Part shown: one piece after another, positions 19,354-27,536 of the stretch
Layout of the letters: each line of letters starts with the position of its first letter
How positions within the stretch are numbered: position 1 is the first letter of the stretch
DNA from: Methylobacterium organophilum
GTDB taxonomy: Bacteria; Pseudomonadota; Alphaproteobacteria; Rhizobiales; Beijerinckiaceae
Direction of reading: 5' to 3'
NCBI RefSeq assembly: GCF_022179465.1
Contig: NZ_BPQV01000001.1
Span: 517,053-581,052 of the forward strand
Length of the DNA: 64,000 bases
Position numbers and translations under genes: made by a program
The notes under the pieces: generated by a model
Databases searched by the model: none
Seen by the model: the letters and a program-made list of their open reading frames with translations, nothing else
What the model was told of the DNA's origin: nothing

Positions 19354-19698
19354 TCAGGGCACCACGCGCCCGACCGCGGTCTGCGGGCCGCTCAGCGGCG
19401 CGACCGGCGTCTCGCAATAGCAGCGGGCACCGAGGGGGCGCGGGCCGGGGAGGGGGCAGGAGAAGGGCTGCAGCCCGGTCAGGCCGTTCTGCACCGCGTC
19501 GCAATTGAGCCCGGTCGCGCGGTAGCGCGGCGGGGGCGCGTAGCGGCGGGGCGGCGGCGCGTCGTAGGGATCGCGATACTCGCGGTAATAGCCGCGCGGG
19601 GGCGGCGGGTCGTCGTAGTACTGGGCTTGCGCGGCCTGGGAAGCGAAGACGGCGGACAGGGCCGCGATCGCCAGGCCGAAGCGAGAGGCTGATCGCAT
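19354..19698 (-). CDS. Secreted Pro/Tyr-rich hypothetical protein
   Basis: A 114-residue protein with a clear Sec signal (about 1-25, ending ASQAAQA). The mature part starts with a Pro/Tyr/Arg-rich segment (about 26-60) and ends with four cysteines (NCDAVQNG, SCPLPG, RCYCET), which could form two disulfides in the periplasm. No family is recognised. It is followed by the strong terminator at 19307-19339. Its ATG is at 19698, with AAGGAG upstream. Confidence 0.7.
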   Translation of the reverse strand: MRSASRFGLAIAALSAVFASQAAQAQYYDDPPPPRGYYREYRDPYDAPPPRRYAPPPRYRATGLNCDAVQNGLTGLQPFSCPLPGPRPLGARCYCETPVAPLSGPQTAVGRVVP

Positions 19699-19817
19699 CG
19701 GGATCCATCTCCTTCGTGTCGAGCCGCGCCTCGTAGCGCGGACAGGGGTGAACGGCTAGGCCGGGTCGATCCCGATCCCGTGCGCGACGCCGGATCGGTG
19801 CCGGCGGCACCGGATCA

Positions 19818-20060
19818 TCAGTCGTCGAAATCGTCGTGGTGAGGGTGGTGGTGACGGTGCCGCCGCTCGAAGTAGGCCGGGCGGTCGTCGTCGTGATGGT
19901 GGTGACGGCGGACCATCACGTGGTCGTGGTCGCCGTGGTGATCGCGCCGGATCTCCTCGTGATGGTGACGGCGCGGGCCGAATTCGAAGTCCTGGGCCGC
20001 GGCCGCCAGCGGGCTCAGCAGGCAGGCCGCGGCGGCGAGGGCGACGAGAGACCTTTTCAT
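19818..20060 (-). CDS. Small His-rich exported protein
   Basis: An 80-residue protein: a Sec signal (1-22, ending AAAA) and then a mature part in which more than a quarter of residues are histidine, with many Asp and Arg. Such sequences bind Ni, Zn, Co or Cu loosely. It is divergent from the metal-efflux cassette that starts at 20183, which supports a role in periplasmic metal buffering. Function is inferred from composition only. Confidence 0.65.
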   Translation of the reverse strand: MKRSLVALAAAACLLSPLAAAAQDFEFGPRRHHHEEIRRDHHGDHDHVMVRRHHHHDDDRPAYFERRHRHHHPHHDDFDD

Positions 20061-20182
20061 GCGGATTCTCCCCGGGATCGGATCGGGGAAGGCTGGGTCG
20101 GCGGCCGTGAACCCGCCCTGAAGGCGCCGTTCAGCGATCCCGCGGCTTGTGAGGCACCGCCCGAGTGCCCATAAGAGGCGCG

Positions 20183-20572
20183 ATGAGCAGGGCGCGACGC
20201 CAGCGGGCCTTCGGAGCCGGAACGGGATGGAGGGCCATGGCCCTCCGTGCCCTCGCGCTCGTCCTCGCCCTGGCCATCGCCGCGCCGATGACGGGGCTCG
20301 CCCAAGACATCGCCTTTCACCAGGACCTCGCCTTTCATGAGGGCCATGCCCACGGGCAGGGCCTGGTGACGACGGAAGCCGGCCCGGCCGAGAGTCCTTC
20401 CGTCGATCCCGGCATCGCCTCCCACGCCCATTGCGGCTGCCATCTCGTCGCGACCCTCGATTCCGGCGGCACGGTCCCGATGCCCGCGGCCACCCGCCGC
20501 TACGCGACCGCGGCGGCCCTGGAGCCGGCCTCGGCCGATCCGGTCTTGCCCGCCCGGCCACCCCGCGCCTGA
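20183..20572 (+). CDS. Small exported His/Cys protein preceding the RND efflux genes
   Basis: A 129-residue protein with a long N-terminal signal (hydrophobic ALRALALVLALAIA, cleavage near GLAQ). The mature part has FHEGHAHGQG and HAHCGCH, likely metal ligands. The start is uncertain: ATG at 20183 (AGAGGCG upstream) or 20237. It is the first gene of a probable operon with the adaptor and pump genes, where a periplasmic sensor or chaperone (compare CnrX or CzcE in other bacteria) is often found. No named family recognised. Confidence 0.55.
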   Translation: MSRARRQRAFGAGTGWRAMALRALALVLALAIAAPMTGLAQDIAFHQDLAFHEGHAHGQGLVTTEAGPAESPSVDPGIASHAHCGCHLVATLDSGGTVPMPAATRRYATAAALEPASADPVLPARPPRA

Positions 20573-20702
20573 CGCCGGCGCGCTTCGGCGCGCATCCGGT
20601 CCGCAGGCCGTCCCGGCGGCGGATCCGCCCATCCCTCCCGATCCCAGGGGCCGCCCGGCATCCTCCGTTCCGCCGCGGCCGGCCCCGTCGCGAGTGCGGC
20701 TC

Positions 20703-22022
20703 ATGCGCATCGTCAACACCCTGATCCTCTCCTTGTCCCTCCTCGCCGCCGGCCTTGCCCTCGGGAGCACGGTCCCGGCCGTGTCCGAACGCGTCCGCGC
20801 CAGCCTCGGCTTCGAGACAGGCAGGACGCCGCCGATGCCCGCCGCGTCCGGCCCGAACCCAGATGCCGCGCGGCACGAGGTTTCCGCGGACGGCCACAGC
20901 CAGGCCGGGCACGCCCACTCCGAAACCGAGGGCGAGGAGGGGCATGTCAGGATGACGCCCGAGCAGGTCGAGGCCCAGGATATCCGGGTGGCGAGGGCCG
21001 AGGGCGGGGTGCTCGCCCGGCACATCCTCGTGCCCGGCACGATCACGCCGGATGCCGACCGGATCGCCCGGGTGCCGGCCCGGGTCGTGGGCACCGTCGC
21101 CGAGATGCGCAAGCGCCTGGGCGACGCCGTGACCAAGAACGAGGTCGTCGCCGTCCTCGACAGCCGCGAGGTGGCCGATGCCAAGAGCGAATACCTGACC
21201 GCCTCCGTGAAGGCCGAGCTGGAGAAGACGAATTTCGAGCGGCAGCAGGCGCTCTGGGACAAGCGCATCTCGGCCGAATCCGTCTTCCTCAACGCCAAGG
21301 CCGTCTTTTCGGAAGCGACCCTGCGCCAGGACCTCGCCCGGCAGAAGCTCTCCGCCCTCGGCCTGAATGCGGCGGAGGTGGCCAAGCTCGCCAAACAGGA
21401 CGAGACCACGCCGAACAGCTCGACCCTGCGCCAGTACGAGCTGCGCGCGCCGCTCACCGGCCGGATCGTCGAGCGCAAGGTCGATGTCGGCACCGCGGTC
21501 GGCAAGGAGGGCGACCCGGCCGATCTCTACACCGTGGCCGATCTCTCCACCGTCTGGATCGAGCTCTCGGTGCCGACCGCCGACCTCGTCCACGTGAAGG
21601 AGGGGGCGAACGTCACCGTGACCCCGCGCCAGGAGGGATCGGGCCGCCACGAGCAGGGAAAGGTGATCTTCGTGAGCCCCCTGCTTAACGCCGAGACCCG
21701 GGCCGCCCGGGTCGTGGTCGCCCTGCCCAACGGCGACATGGCCTGGCGCCCCGGCACCTACGTCACCGCCGAGGTCGAGATCGCGCAGGACAGGGTACCG
21801 GTGCGGGTGCCGAAATCCGCCCTGCAGAGCATCGAGGGGAAGCGGGTCGTCTTCGTGCGCACGCAGGAGGGCTTCGAGATGCGCACGATCGAACTCGGAC
21901 GCTCGGACGACGACGCTTTCGAGGTCGCCGCCGGATTGAAGCCGGGCGAGGACATCGCCGTGGCCAACACCTTCCTCCTCAAGGCCGAGCTCGGAAAGAG
22001 CGAAGCCGGCCACGCCCATTGA
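20703..22022 (+). CDS. RND efflux periplasmic adaptor (CzcB/CusB-like)
   Basis: A 439-residue membrane-fusion protein. An N-terminal hydrophobic anchor (about 4-25) is followed by a His-rich stretch (HSQAGHAHSETEGEEGH, about 66-82), a barrel-sandwich hybrid region (VPARVVGTVAEM, VLDSREVADA), a helical hairpin (about 165-225) and beta-barrel domains (YELRAPLTGRIVERK, TVADLSTVWIE). It links the inner-membrane pump to an outer-membrane channel and may pass on metal. The start is ATG at 20703; a GTG at 20694 is possible. The stop lies 11 bases before the pump gene. Confidence 0.88.
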   Translation: MRIVNTLILSLSLLAAGLALGSTVPAVSERVRASLGFETGRTPPMPAASGPNPDAARHEVSADGHSQAGHAHSETEGEEGHVRMTPEQVEAQDIRVARAEGGVLARHILVPGTITPDADRIARVPARVVGTVAEMRKRLGDAVTKNEVVAVLDSREVADAKSEYLTASVKAELEKTNFERQQALWDKRISAESVFLNAKAVFSEATLRQDLARQKLSALGLNAAEVAKLAKQDETTPNSSTLRQYELRAPLTGRIVERKVDVGTAVGKEGDPADLYTVADLSTVWIELSVPTADLVHVKEGANVTVTPRQEGSGRHEQGKVIFVSPLLNAETRAARVVVALPNGDMAWRPGTYVTAEVEIAQDRVPVRVPKSALQSIEGKRVVFVRTQEGFEMRTIELGRSDDDAFEVAAGLKPGEDIAVANTFLLKAELGKSEAGHAH

Positions 22023-22033
22023 GGAGAGGCGCC

Positions 22034-25000
22034 ATGATCGGCCGCATCCTCGACGTCTCGGTCCACCAGCGCTGGCTGGTGCTGCTGCTCTCCCTGCTCG
22101 CCGCGGCCTTTGGCGGCTACGCGGTGACGAAGCTCCCCATCGACGCGGTGCCGGACATCACCAACAACCAGGTGCAGATCAACACGGTCGCGCCCTCGCT
22201 CTCGCCGGTCGATATCGAGAAGCAGGTGACCTACCCGGTCGAAACCGCTTTGGCCGGCATCAAGGGGCTCGAATACACCCGCTCGCTCTCGCGCAACGGC
22301 TTCTCGCAGGTCACCGCCGTCTTCGCGGAGAAGCTCGACATCTATTTCGCCCGCCAGCAGGTCGCCGAGCGCCTCGCCCAGGTGAAGCAGGATCTGCCCC
22401 CCGGCGCCGAGCCCAGCATGGGCCCGATCTCGACGGGCCTCGGCGAGATCTACATGTGGTCGATCCACTATGCGAAGCCCGCCGAGCGCCGGGTCTCGTC
22501 CGAGGGCCAGCCCGGCTGGCAGGCCAACGGCAGCTACCTGACGCCGGAGGGACAGCGCTTGAGGACGGCGCTGGAACAGACCGCCTATCTGCGCACGGTG
22601 CAGGACTGGATCATCCGGCCGCAGATCAGGACCGTGCCCGGCGTGGCCGGGGTCGACGGCATCGGCGGCTTCGAGAAGCAGTACCACGTCCAGCCCGACC
22701 CCAATAAGCTCGCTTCCCTCGACCTGTCCTTCAGCGACGTCGCCCGGGCGCTCGAAGCCAACAACGCCAACCAGGGCGCGCGCTACCTGGAGGATAACGG
22801 CGAGGGCTATGTCGTGCGCGCCGCCGGCCGCCTGGAGAGCATGGCGGCGATCGCCGACGTGGTCGTGGCGACTCGCGGCGGCGTGCCGGTGCGCATCCGC
22901 GACATCGCCGAGGTCCGGATCGGGCGCGACCTGCGCACGGGCTCGGGCAGCGAGGACGGCCAGGAGGTCGTGATCGGCACGGCCCTGATGCTGATCGGCG
23001 AGAACAGCCGCATTGTCGCCGCCGCGGTCGATGCGCGCATGGAGCAGATCCGCAAAAGCCTGCCGCCCGGCATCGAGGTCCAGACCGTGCTCGACCGGAC
23101 CCGCCTCGTCGAGGCGACCATCCGCACGGTGGTGAAGAACCTGTCCGAGGGCGCAGCCCTCGTCATCGTCATCCTGTTCCTGCTGCTCGGCAATGTCCGC
23201 GCGGCTCTCATCACCGCTCTGGTCATCCCCGTGGCCATGCTGATGACGCTGACCGGCATGGTCGAGGCGAGGATCTCAGCCAACCTGATGTCGCTCGGCG
23301 CCCTCGATTTCGGGCTCATCGTCGACGGCGCCGTCATCATCACCGAGAACGCCCTGCGCCATCTCGCGGAGAAGCAACAGGAATACGGGCGCAGGCTCGC
23401 GACCGAGGAACGCCTCGCGACGGTGCGGGCTTCCGCCGAGGAGATGATCAAGCCCTCCCTCTACGGGCAGGCGATCATCATCCTGGTCTACGTGCCGCTC
23501 CTCACCTTCACCGGGGTCGAGGGCAAGATGTTCCAGCCGATGGCGCTCACCGTCATCATCGCGCTGGCCGCCGCCTTCGTGCTGTCCCTGACCTTCGTGC
23601 CGGCCTTGATCGCGATCGCCATCACCGGGCGGGTCACCGAGACCGACAACCCGATCGTCCGGGGGCTGAAAGCTGCCTATCGGCCGGTGCTGGAAGCGGC
23701 CCTGCGGAGGCCCTTCGCCTTCATCGGCGGGGCGCTGTTCCTGCTCCTCGGCGCCGACCTGCTCTTCACGCGGCTCGGTACGGAGTTCATCCCCCAGCTC
23801 GACGAGAAGAGCATCGCCCTCAACGCAACCCGGATTCCCTCGACCTCCCTGACCCAGTCGCAGGCGATGCAGCTCAAGGTGGAGAAGGTGGTCTCGACCT
23901 TCCCGCAGGTGGCCTATGTCTTCTCGAAGACCGGTACTGCCGAGGTCGCGACCGACCCGATGCCGCCCAATTCCTCCGACACCTTCGTCATCCTGAAGCC
24001 GCAGAGTGAATGGCCGGACCCGAGACTGTCCAAGGCCAAGTTGCAGGAGCAGATCGAGGCGGCGGTCGAGAGGCTCGCGGGCAACACTTACGAGTTCTCC
24101 CAGCCGATCCAGCTGCGCTTCAACGAGCTGCTCGCCGGCACCCGGGGTGATCTCGCCGTGAAGGTGTTCGGCGAGGAATTCGCGCCGATGCTGAAGACGG
24201 CCAACCGGATCGCGGCCCTGCTCAAGGGCCTCCCCGGTGCCGAGGACGTGAAGGTCGAGCAGATCGCCGGCCTGCCCTTCCTGGAGATCGGGATCGGCCG
24301 GGCGGAAGCGGCCCGCTACGGGCTCAGCATTGGCGCCGTCCAGGAGGTGATCGGCGCGGCGATCGGTGGCCGGAATGCCGGTGTTGTCTTCGAAGGCGAC
24401 CGGCGTTTCCCTATCGTCGTGCGACTGACCGACGAGGTCCGCGAGGACCGGGAGGCGCTCGAGAACATCCCCGTCCCGCTTCCCCCCGGGCCGAACGGGC
24501 ATGCGGCTTCCGTGCTGCTGAAGCAGGTGGCAAGCTTCTCGGTGACGGAGGGCCCGAACCAGATCAGCCGCGAGAACGGGAAACGCCGGGTGGTCGTCAC
24601 CGCCAATGTGCGCGGACGCGACATCGGCTCCCTGGTGGCGGAGGCGCAAGCCAAGGTGGCCAATGAGATCGCACTGCCCCCCGGTTCCTACGTGACCTGG
24701 GGCGGGCAGTTCGAGAATCTTGCCTCGGCCAAGCAGCGCCTCATGATCGTGGTGCCGGTCTGCTTCTTCCTGATCTTCCTGCTGCTCATCTCGGCGCTGG
24801 GATCGGCCCGGGATGCCCTCCTCGTGTTCAGTGCCGTGCCCTTGGCACTGACGGGGGGCATCCTCGCCCTGTGGCTGCGCGGCATGCCGGTCTCGGTGCC
24901 GGCCGCCGTCGGCTTCATCGCGCTCTCGGGCGTGGCCGTTCTGAACGGCCTGGTGATGCTGACCTTCATCAAGCAGCTGATCGCGGAGGGCCGACTGAAG

Positions 25001-25279
25001 CGGGAGGCGATTGTGGAAGGAGCCATGACCCGGCTGCGACCGGTGGCGATGACCGCGCTGGTCGCCTCCCTCGGCTTCGTGCCCATGGCGCTCGCCACGG
25101 AGACCGGCGCCGAGATTCAGCGGCCGCTCGCCACCGTGGTGATCGGCGGCTTGATCAGCGCCACCCTGCTGACCTTGGTGGTGCTGCCCGCCCTCTATGT
25201 CCGGTTCGGCCGGGCGGAGACGGTGCCGACCGAGGGCTCCGCGGAGCGGATGCCAAGCTCCCTCGAACCTGCCGAATAG
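22034..25279 (+). CDS. Heavy-metal RND efflux pump (CzcA family)
   Basis: A 1081-residue inner-membrane proton-driven pump with the RND layout: helix 1 near the N-terminus, two large periplasmic loops, and helix clusters at about 350-540 and 880-1060. The TM4 motif is DFGLIVDGAVIITEN (about 427-441), the pattern of divalent-cation (Co/Zn/Cd/Ni) pumps rather than of Cu/Ag pumps, judged from published subfamily motifs recalled from memory. The ATG at 22034 follows GAGGAGAGG. No CzcC/TolC-type outer-membrane gene is next to it, so it must borrow one from elsewhere. Convergent with hemJ. Confidence 0.93.
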   Translation: MIGRILDVSVHQRWLVLLLSLLAAAFGGYAVTKLPIDAVPDITNNQVQINTVAPSLSPVDIEKQVTYPVETALAGIKGLEYTRSLSRNGFSQVTAVFAEKLDIYFARQQVAERLAQVKQDLPPGAEPSMGPISTGLGEIYMWSIHYAKPAERRVSSEGQPGWQANGSYLTPEGQRLRTALEQTAYLRTVQDWIIRPQIRTVPGVAGVDGIGGFEKQYHVQPDPNKLASLDLSFSDVARALEANNANQGARYLEDNGEGYVVRAAGRLESMAAIADVVVATRGGVPVRIRDIAEVRIGRDLRTGSGSEDGQEVVIGTALMLIGENSRIVAAAVDARMEQIRKSLPPGIEVQTVLDRTRLVEATIRTVVKNLSEGAALVIVILFLLLGNVRAALITALVIPVAMLMTLTGMVEARISANLMSLGALDFGLIVDGAVIITENALRHLAEKQQEYGRRLATEERLATVRASAEEMIKPSLYGQAIIILVYVPLLTFTGVEGKMFQPMALTVIIALAAAFVLSLTFVPALIAIAITGRVTETDNPIVRGLKAAYRPVLEAALRRPFAFIGGALFLLLGADLLFTRLGTEFIPQLDEKSIALNATRIPSTSLTQSQAMQLKVEKVVSTFPQVAYVFSKTGTAEVATDPMPPNSSDTFVILKPQSEWPDPRLSKAKLQEQIEAAVERLAGNTYEFSQPIQLRFNELLAGTRGDLAVKVFGEEFAPMLKTANRIAALLKGLPGAEDVKVEQIAGLPFLEIGIGRAEAARYGLSIGAVQEVIGAAIGGRNAGVVFEGDRRFPIVVRLTDEVREDREALENIPVPLPPGPNGHAASVLLKQVASFSVTEGPNQISRENGKRRVVVTANVRGRDIGSLVAEAQAKVANEIALPPGSYVTWGGQFENLASAKQRLMIVVPVCFFLIFLLLISALGSARDALLVFSAVPLALTGGILALWLRGMPVSVPAAVGFIALSGVAVLNGLVMLTFIKQLIAEGRLKREAIVEGAMTRLRPVAMTALVASLGFVPMALATETGAEIQRPLATVVIGGLISATLLTLVVLPALYVRFGRAETVPTEGSAERMPSSLEPAE

Positions 25280-25307
25280 GCCGAACGAAGCCCGGTCTGC
25301 GACCGGC

Positions 25308-25748
25308 TCAGCGGAATTCGGGCTTCACCACCACGAGGATCACGATCAGGATCATCAGCAGGGTCGGGACCTCGTTGACGATCCGGAAGAAGCGGCCGTC
25401 ATGCCGGTTCGCATCCCGGGCGAAGTTCTTGCGCAGCCGGGCAAGCCAGCCATGCACGCCGCTGAGCACCAAGACCAGAGCGAATTTCCCCTGGAGCCAG
25501 CCCGTCTGATAATATCCGCTCCAGAACGCGATGGTCAGTCCCGACAGCCACGTGACGATCATGGCCGGCGTCATGATGAAGCGCAGGAGACGATATTCCA
25601 TCGTCTTGAACAGTTCGGACTGTTTGGCGTCCGTTGCGCTCAGACCTGCGTGATAGACGAAGAGGCGCGGCAGATAGAGCATGCCGGCCATCCACGAAAT
25701 CACGGCGATGACGTGGAGGGCTTTGATCCAGGGATAGAGATCGGGCAT
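25308..25748 (-). CDS. hemJ: Protoporphyrinogen IX oxidase HemJ
   Basis: A 146-residue, four-helix membrane protein of the HemJ (UPF0093) family, which oxidises protoporphyrinogen IX late in haem synthesis in most alphaproteobacteria. The conserved histidine of WIKALHVIAVISWMAG, expected to bind haem b, and the LKxK-like motif (LRKNFARD here) are visible. It is 3 bases downstream of hemE, so the two are cotranscribed. Length is normal. Confidence 0.92.
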   Translation of the reverse strand: MPDLYPWIKALHVIAVISWMAGMLYLPRLFVYHAGLSATDAKQSELFKTMEYRLLRFIMTPAMIVTWLSGLTIAFWSGYYQTGWLQGKFALVLVLSGVHGWLARLRKNFARDANRHDGRFFRIVNEVPTLLMILIVILVVVKPEFR

Positions 25749-25751
25749 CGC

Positions 25752-26825
25752 TCAGCCGCGCCGGATCCGGGCGAGCATTCGCTCGACATGGGCCACCGGA
25801 GTCTGCGGCAGGATGCCGTGGCCGAGATTGAAGATGTGCGGCTTGCCCGCGACCGCCTCCAGGATTTCGTCCACCGCCCGGTCGAGGGCCTCGCCGCCGG
25901 CGATGAGGATGTCGGGATGGAGGTTGCCCTGGGTCACGGCACCGGCCGGCAGGGTCCGGCGAAGCTGGTCGAGGGCGATCGACCAGTCGACGCCGACGAC
26001 ATCCGCGCCGGTCTCGGCCAGGACGCGGGCATGGCCGTCGAGGCCGCTGCCGCGGGCAAAGACCACGATCTTGGCCTCGGGCCGTTCGGCCCGGATACCC
26101 TCGATCATCCGCCGGATCGGCGTGAAGGACCATTCGCTCAGGGCATCGCCCGCCATGCCGGTGGCGTCGGGCAGCATGCCGGCATGGGATTCGAAGATCT
26201 GGACGATGTCGGCACCGGCCTCGAACTGTTGAAGCAGATAGCGGGTCTGAACCGTGACCAGCCGATCGATCAGATCCTTGACGAGCGCCGGTTGCGTTGC
26301 CGCCAGGGTTCGCGCCGGCAGCTGGTCGGCGCTGCCGCCGCCATTGATCATGTAGCTCGCCACGGTCCAGGGCGCGCCGCAGAAGCCGAACAGGGTGGTC
26401 TGCCGCGGCAGAGCAGCTCGGATCAGGCTCACCGCTTCGAAGACGGGTGCGAGATGTCCCAGCACGCCGGGATCCCCCGCATCGCGCAATTGTGCGAAGG
26501 CTTCACCGTCCCGGATCGGCTCGAGCTTCGGTCCTTCCCCTTCGACGAAGGTCACCGCCTGGCCAAGGGCATGAGGAACGACGAGAATGTCGGAGAACAG
26601 GATCGACGCATCGAAGCCGAAACGGCGGATCGGCTGCAGCGTCACTTCGGTGGCAAGCTTCGGAGTGTAGCAGAGATCGAGAAACGACCCGGCCTGGGCA
26701 CGTGTCTGCCGATATTCTGGCAGGTAGCGACCAGCCTGACGCATGAGCCAGACCGGAGGTGCCACGAAGCTCTTTCCGGAGAGGACATCCAAGACGACTT
26801 TCTCGGATGAAGGGTTGCTCGTCAT
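25752..26825 (-). CDS. hemE: Uroporphyrinogen decarboxylase
   Basis: A 357-residue HemE, which decarboxylates uroporphyrinogen III to coproporphyrinogen III. The N-terminal PPVWLMRQAGRYLPEYR, the FSDILVVPHALG segment, GFCGAPWTVASYM and the C-terminal FNLGHGILPQTP are all present. It reads away from a non-coding block that carries origin-like signals, the same arrangement as hemE beside the Caulobacter origin. hemJ follows in the same transcript. Confidence 0.96.
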   Translation of the reverse strand: MTSNPSSEKVVLDVLSGKSFVAPPVWLMRQAGRYLPEYRQTRAQAGSFLDLCYTPKLATEVTLQPIRRFGFDASILFSDILVVPHALGQAVTFVEGEGPKLEPIRDGEAFAQLRDAGDPGVLGHLAPVFEAVSLIRAALPRQTTLFGFCGAPWTVASYMINGGGSADQLPARTLAATQPALVKDLIDRLVTVQTRYLLQQFEAGADIVQIFESHAGMLPDATGMAGDALSEWSFTPIRRMIEGIRAERPEAKIVVFARGSGLDGHARVLAETGADVVGVDWSIALDQLRRTLPAGAVTQGNLHPDILIAGGEALDRAVDEILEAVAGKPHIFNLGHGILPQTPVAHVERMLARIRRG

Positions 26826-26984
26826 CTTGAAAATAAAACCCTTCTTCCTGTCTTTACTTGGTTTTCTTCAGTTCAACTTGAAGGTGCTCGCCAACCGGAT
26901 TCGAACACACCCCTATCTTACATAGAAAATGAGAGAATCGAGGTTTTTTTCTTTTTCTAGAGGCTGAGTCCTGCGGATCCAACG

Positions 26985-26993
26985 TTGTCCACA
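26985..26993 (+). promoter_or_regulatory. DnaA-like box
   Basis: TTGTCCACA differs from the DnaA consensus TTATCCACA at one position. It lies 23 bases before the CtrA box in the presumed origin. Confidence 0.55.
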
Positions 26994-27015
26994 GGATGCC
27001 CCCACTGCGTCGCGA

Positions 27016-27031
27016 TTAACCGGGCTTTAAC
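27016..27031 (+). promoter_or_regulatory. CtrA-binding site
   Basis: TTAA, seven bases (CCGGGCT), TTAAC: an exact match to the CtrA consensus TTAA-N7-TTAAC. In Caulobacter CtrA bound at such sites blocks initiation in swarmer cells. Here it could control replication, hemE transcription, or both. Confidence 0.7.
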
Positions 27032-27536
27032 GGGTCCCGTCTAACTTTTCGATTCATGACGGGGTGACAGGTCCTTAGCGGGCCAAACACCACCGTGGCG
27101 CAGTCTCGTGCTGCGTTTTGCAAAGTGGCTCGTTCTCACGAAGCCGTCGGGACGCCGTTGTGGACGAATCGGTTTCCGATTCACAGCCCCGAGCCTGGTC
27201 TGCATCCGCTGTCCGAATCCATCCCCAAGCTGCCGATGCTTCCGAGACCGTGATTCCGGTCGGGTCTCCGCCTTTCAAAGCGGCCATGAATCCCTCGCAG
27301 CCGATTGTTGCAAATGTCAAAATCGGCGAAAAAACGGATACGCTGTCACCGTCGATGGTGGTTGGATCGTGATGAACGATCAAGTGATCTTCCGATCTCC
27401 GCGACATTTGACCGAATGCATTGTCGTCAGGCCGTAGGCGAGATGAGTAAGCGATGGGAAGGGCAAGGCCCAGAAATGAAAAAGACCACTCAGTCGAGCG
27501 GCCTTCTGAATTTTATCGTCGATATCTTAAAAACGG

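Larger units (their letters stand above)
26826..27536. other. oriC: Probable chromosomal replication origin (oriC)
   Basis: A 711-base block with no convincing gene, next to hemE. It holds nine GANTC sites (CcrM methylation) at 26898, 26935, 26966, 27051, 27166, 27178, 27215, 27252 and 27288: nine in 395 bases, where about 1.5 are expected by chance. It also has a complete CtrA box (27016-27031), a DnaA-like box TTGTCCACA (26985-26993), a weaker one on the minus strand (27159-27167) and AT-rich runs at 26826-26876 and 26920-26960 that could unwind. Caulobacter, Rickettsia and Sinorhizobium origins lie beside hemE with such sites. The function is inferred; no GC-skew analysis was possible. Confidence 0.72.

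Noticed and set aside
26880-26910. tRNA-like fragment (GTTCGAAT-type sequence) near hemE
   Set aside because: The flanking bases do not form a T-stem and no acceptor or anticodon stem can be drawn.
27075-27437. Short open frames on both strands inside the presumed origin
   Set aside because: About 110 codons, with no ribosome site and no family match, and they overlap one another on opposite strands. The GANTC and CtrA pattern explains the region better.
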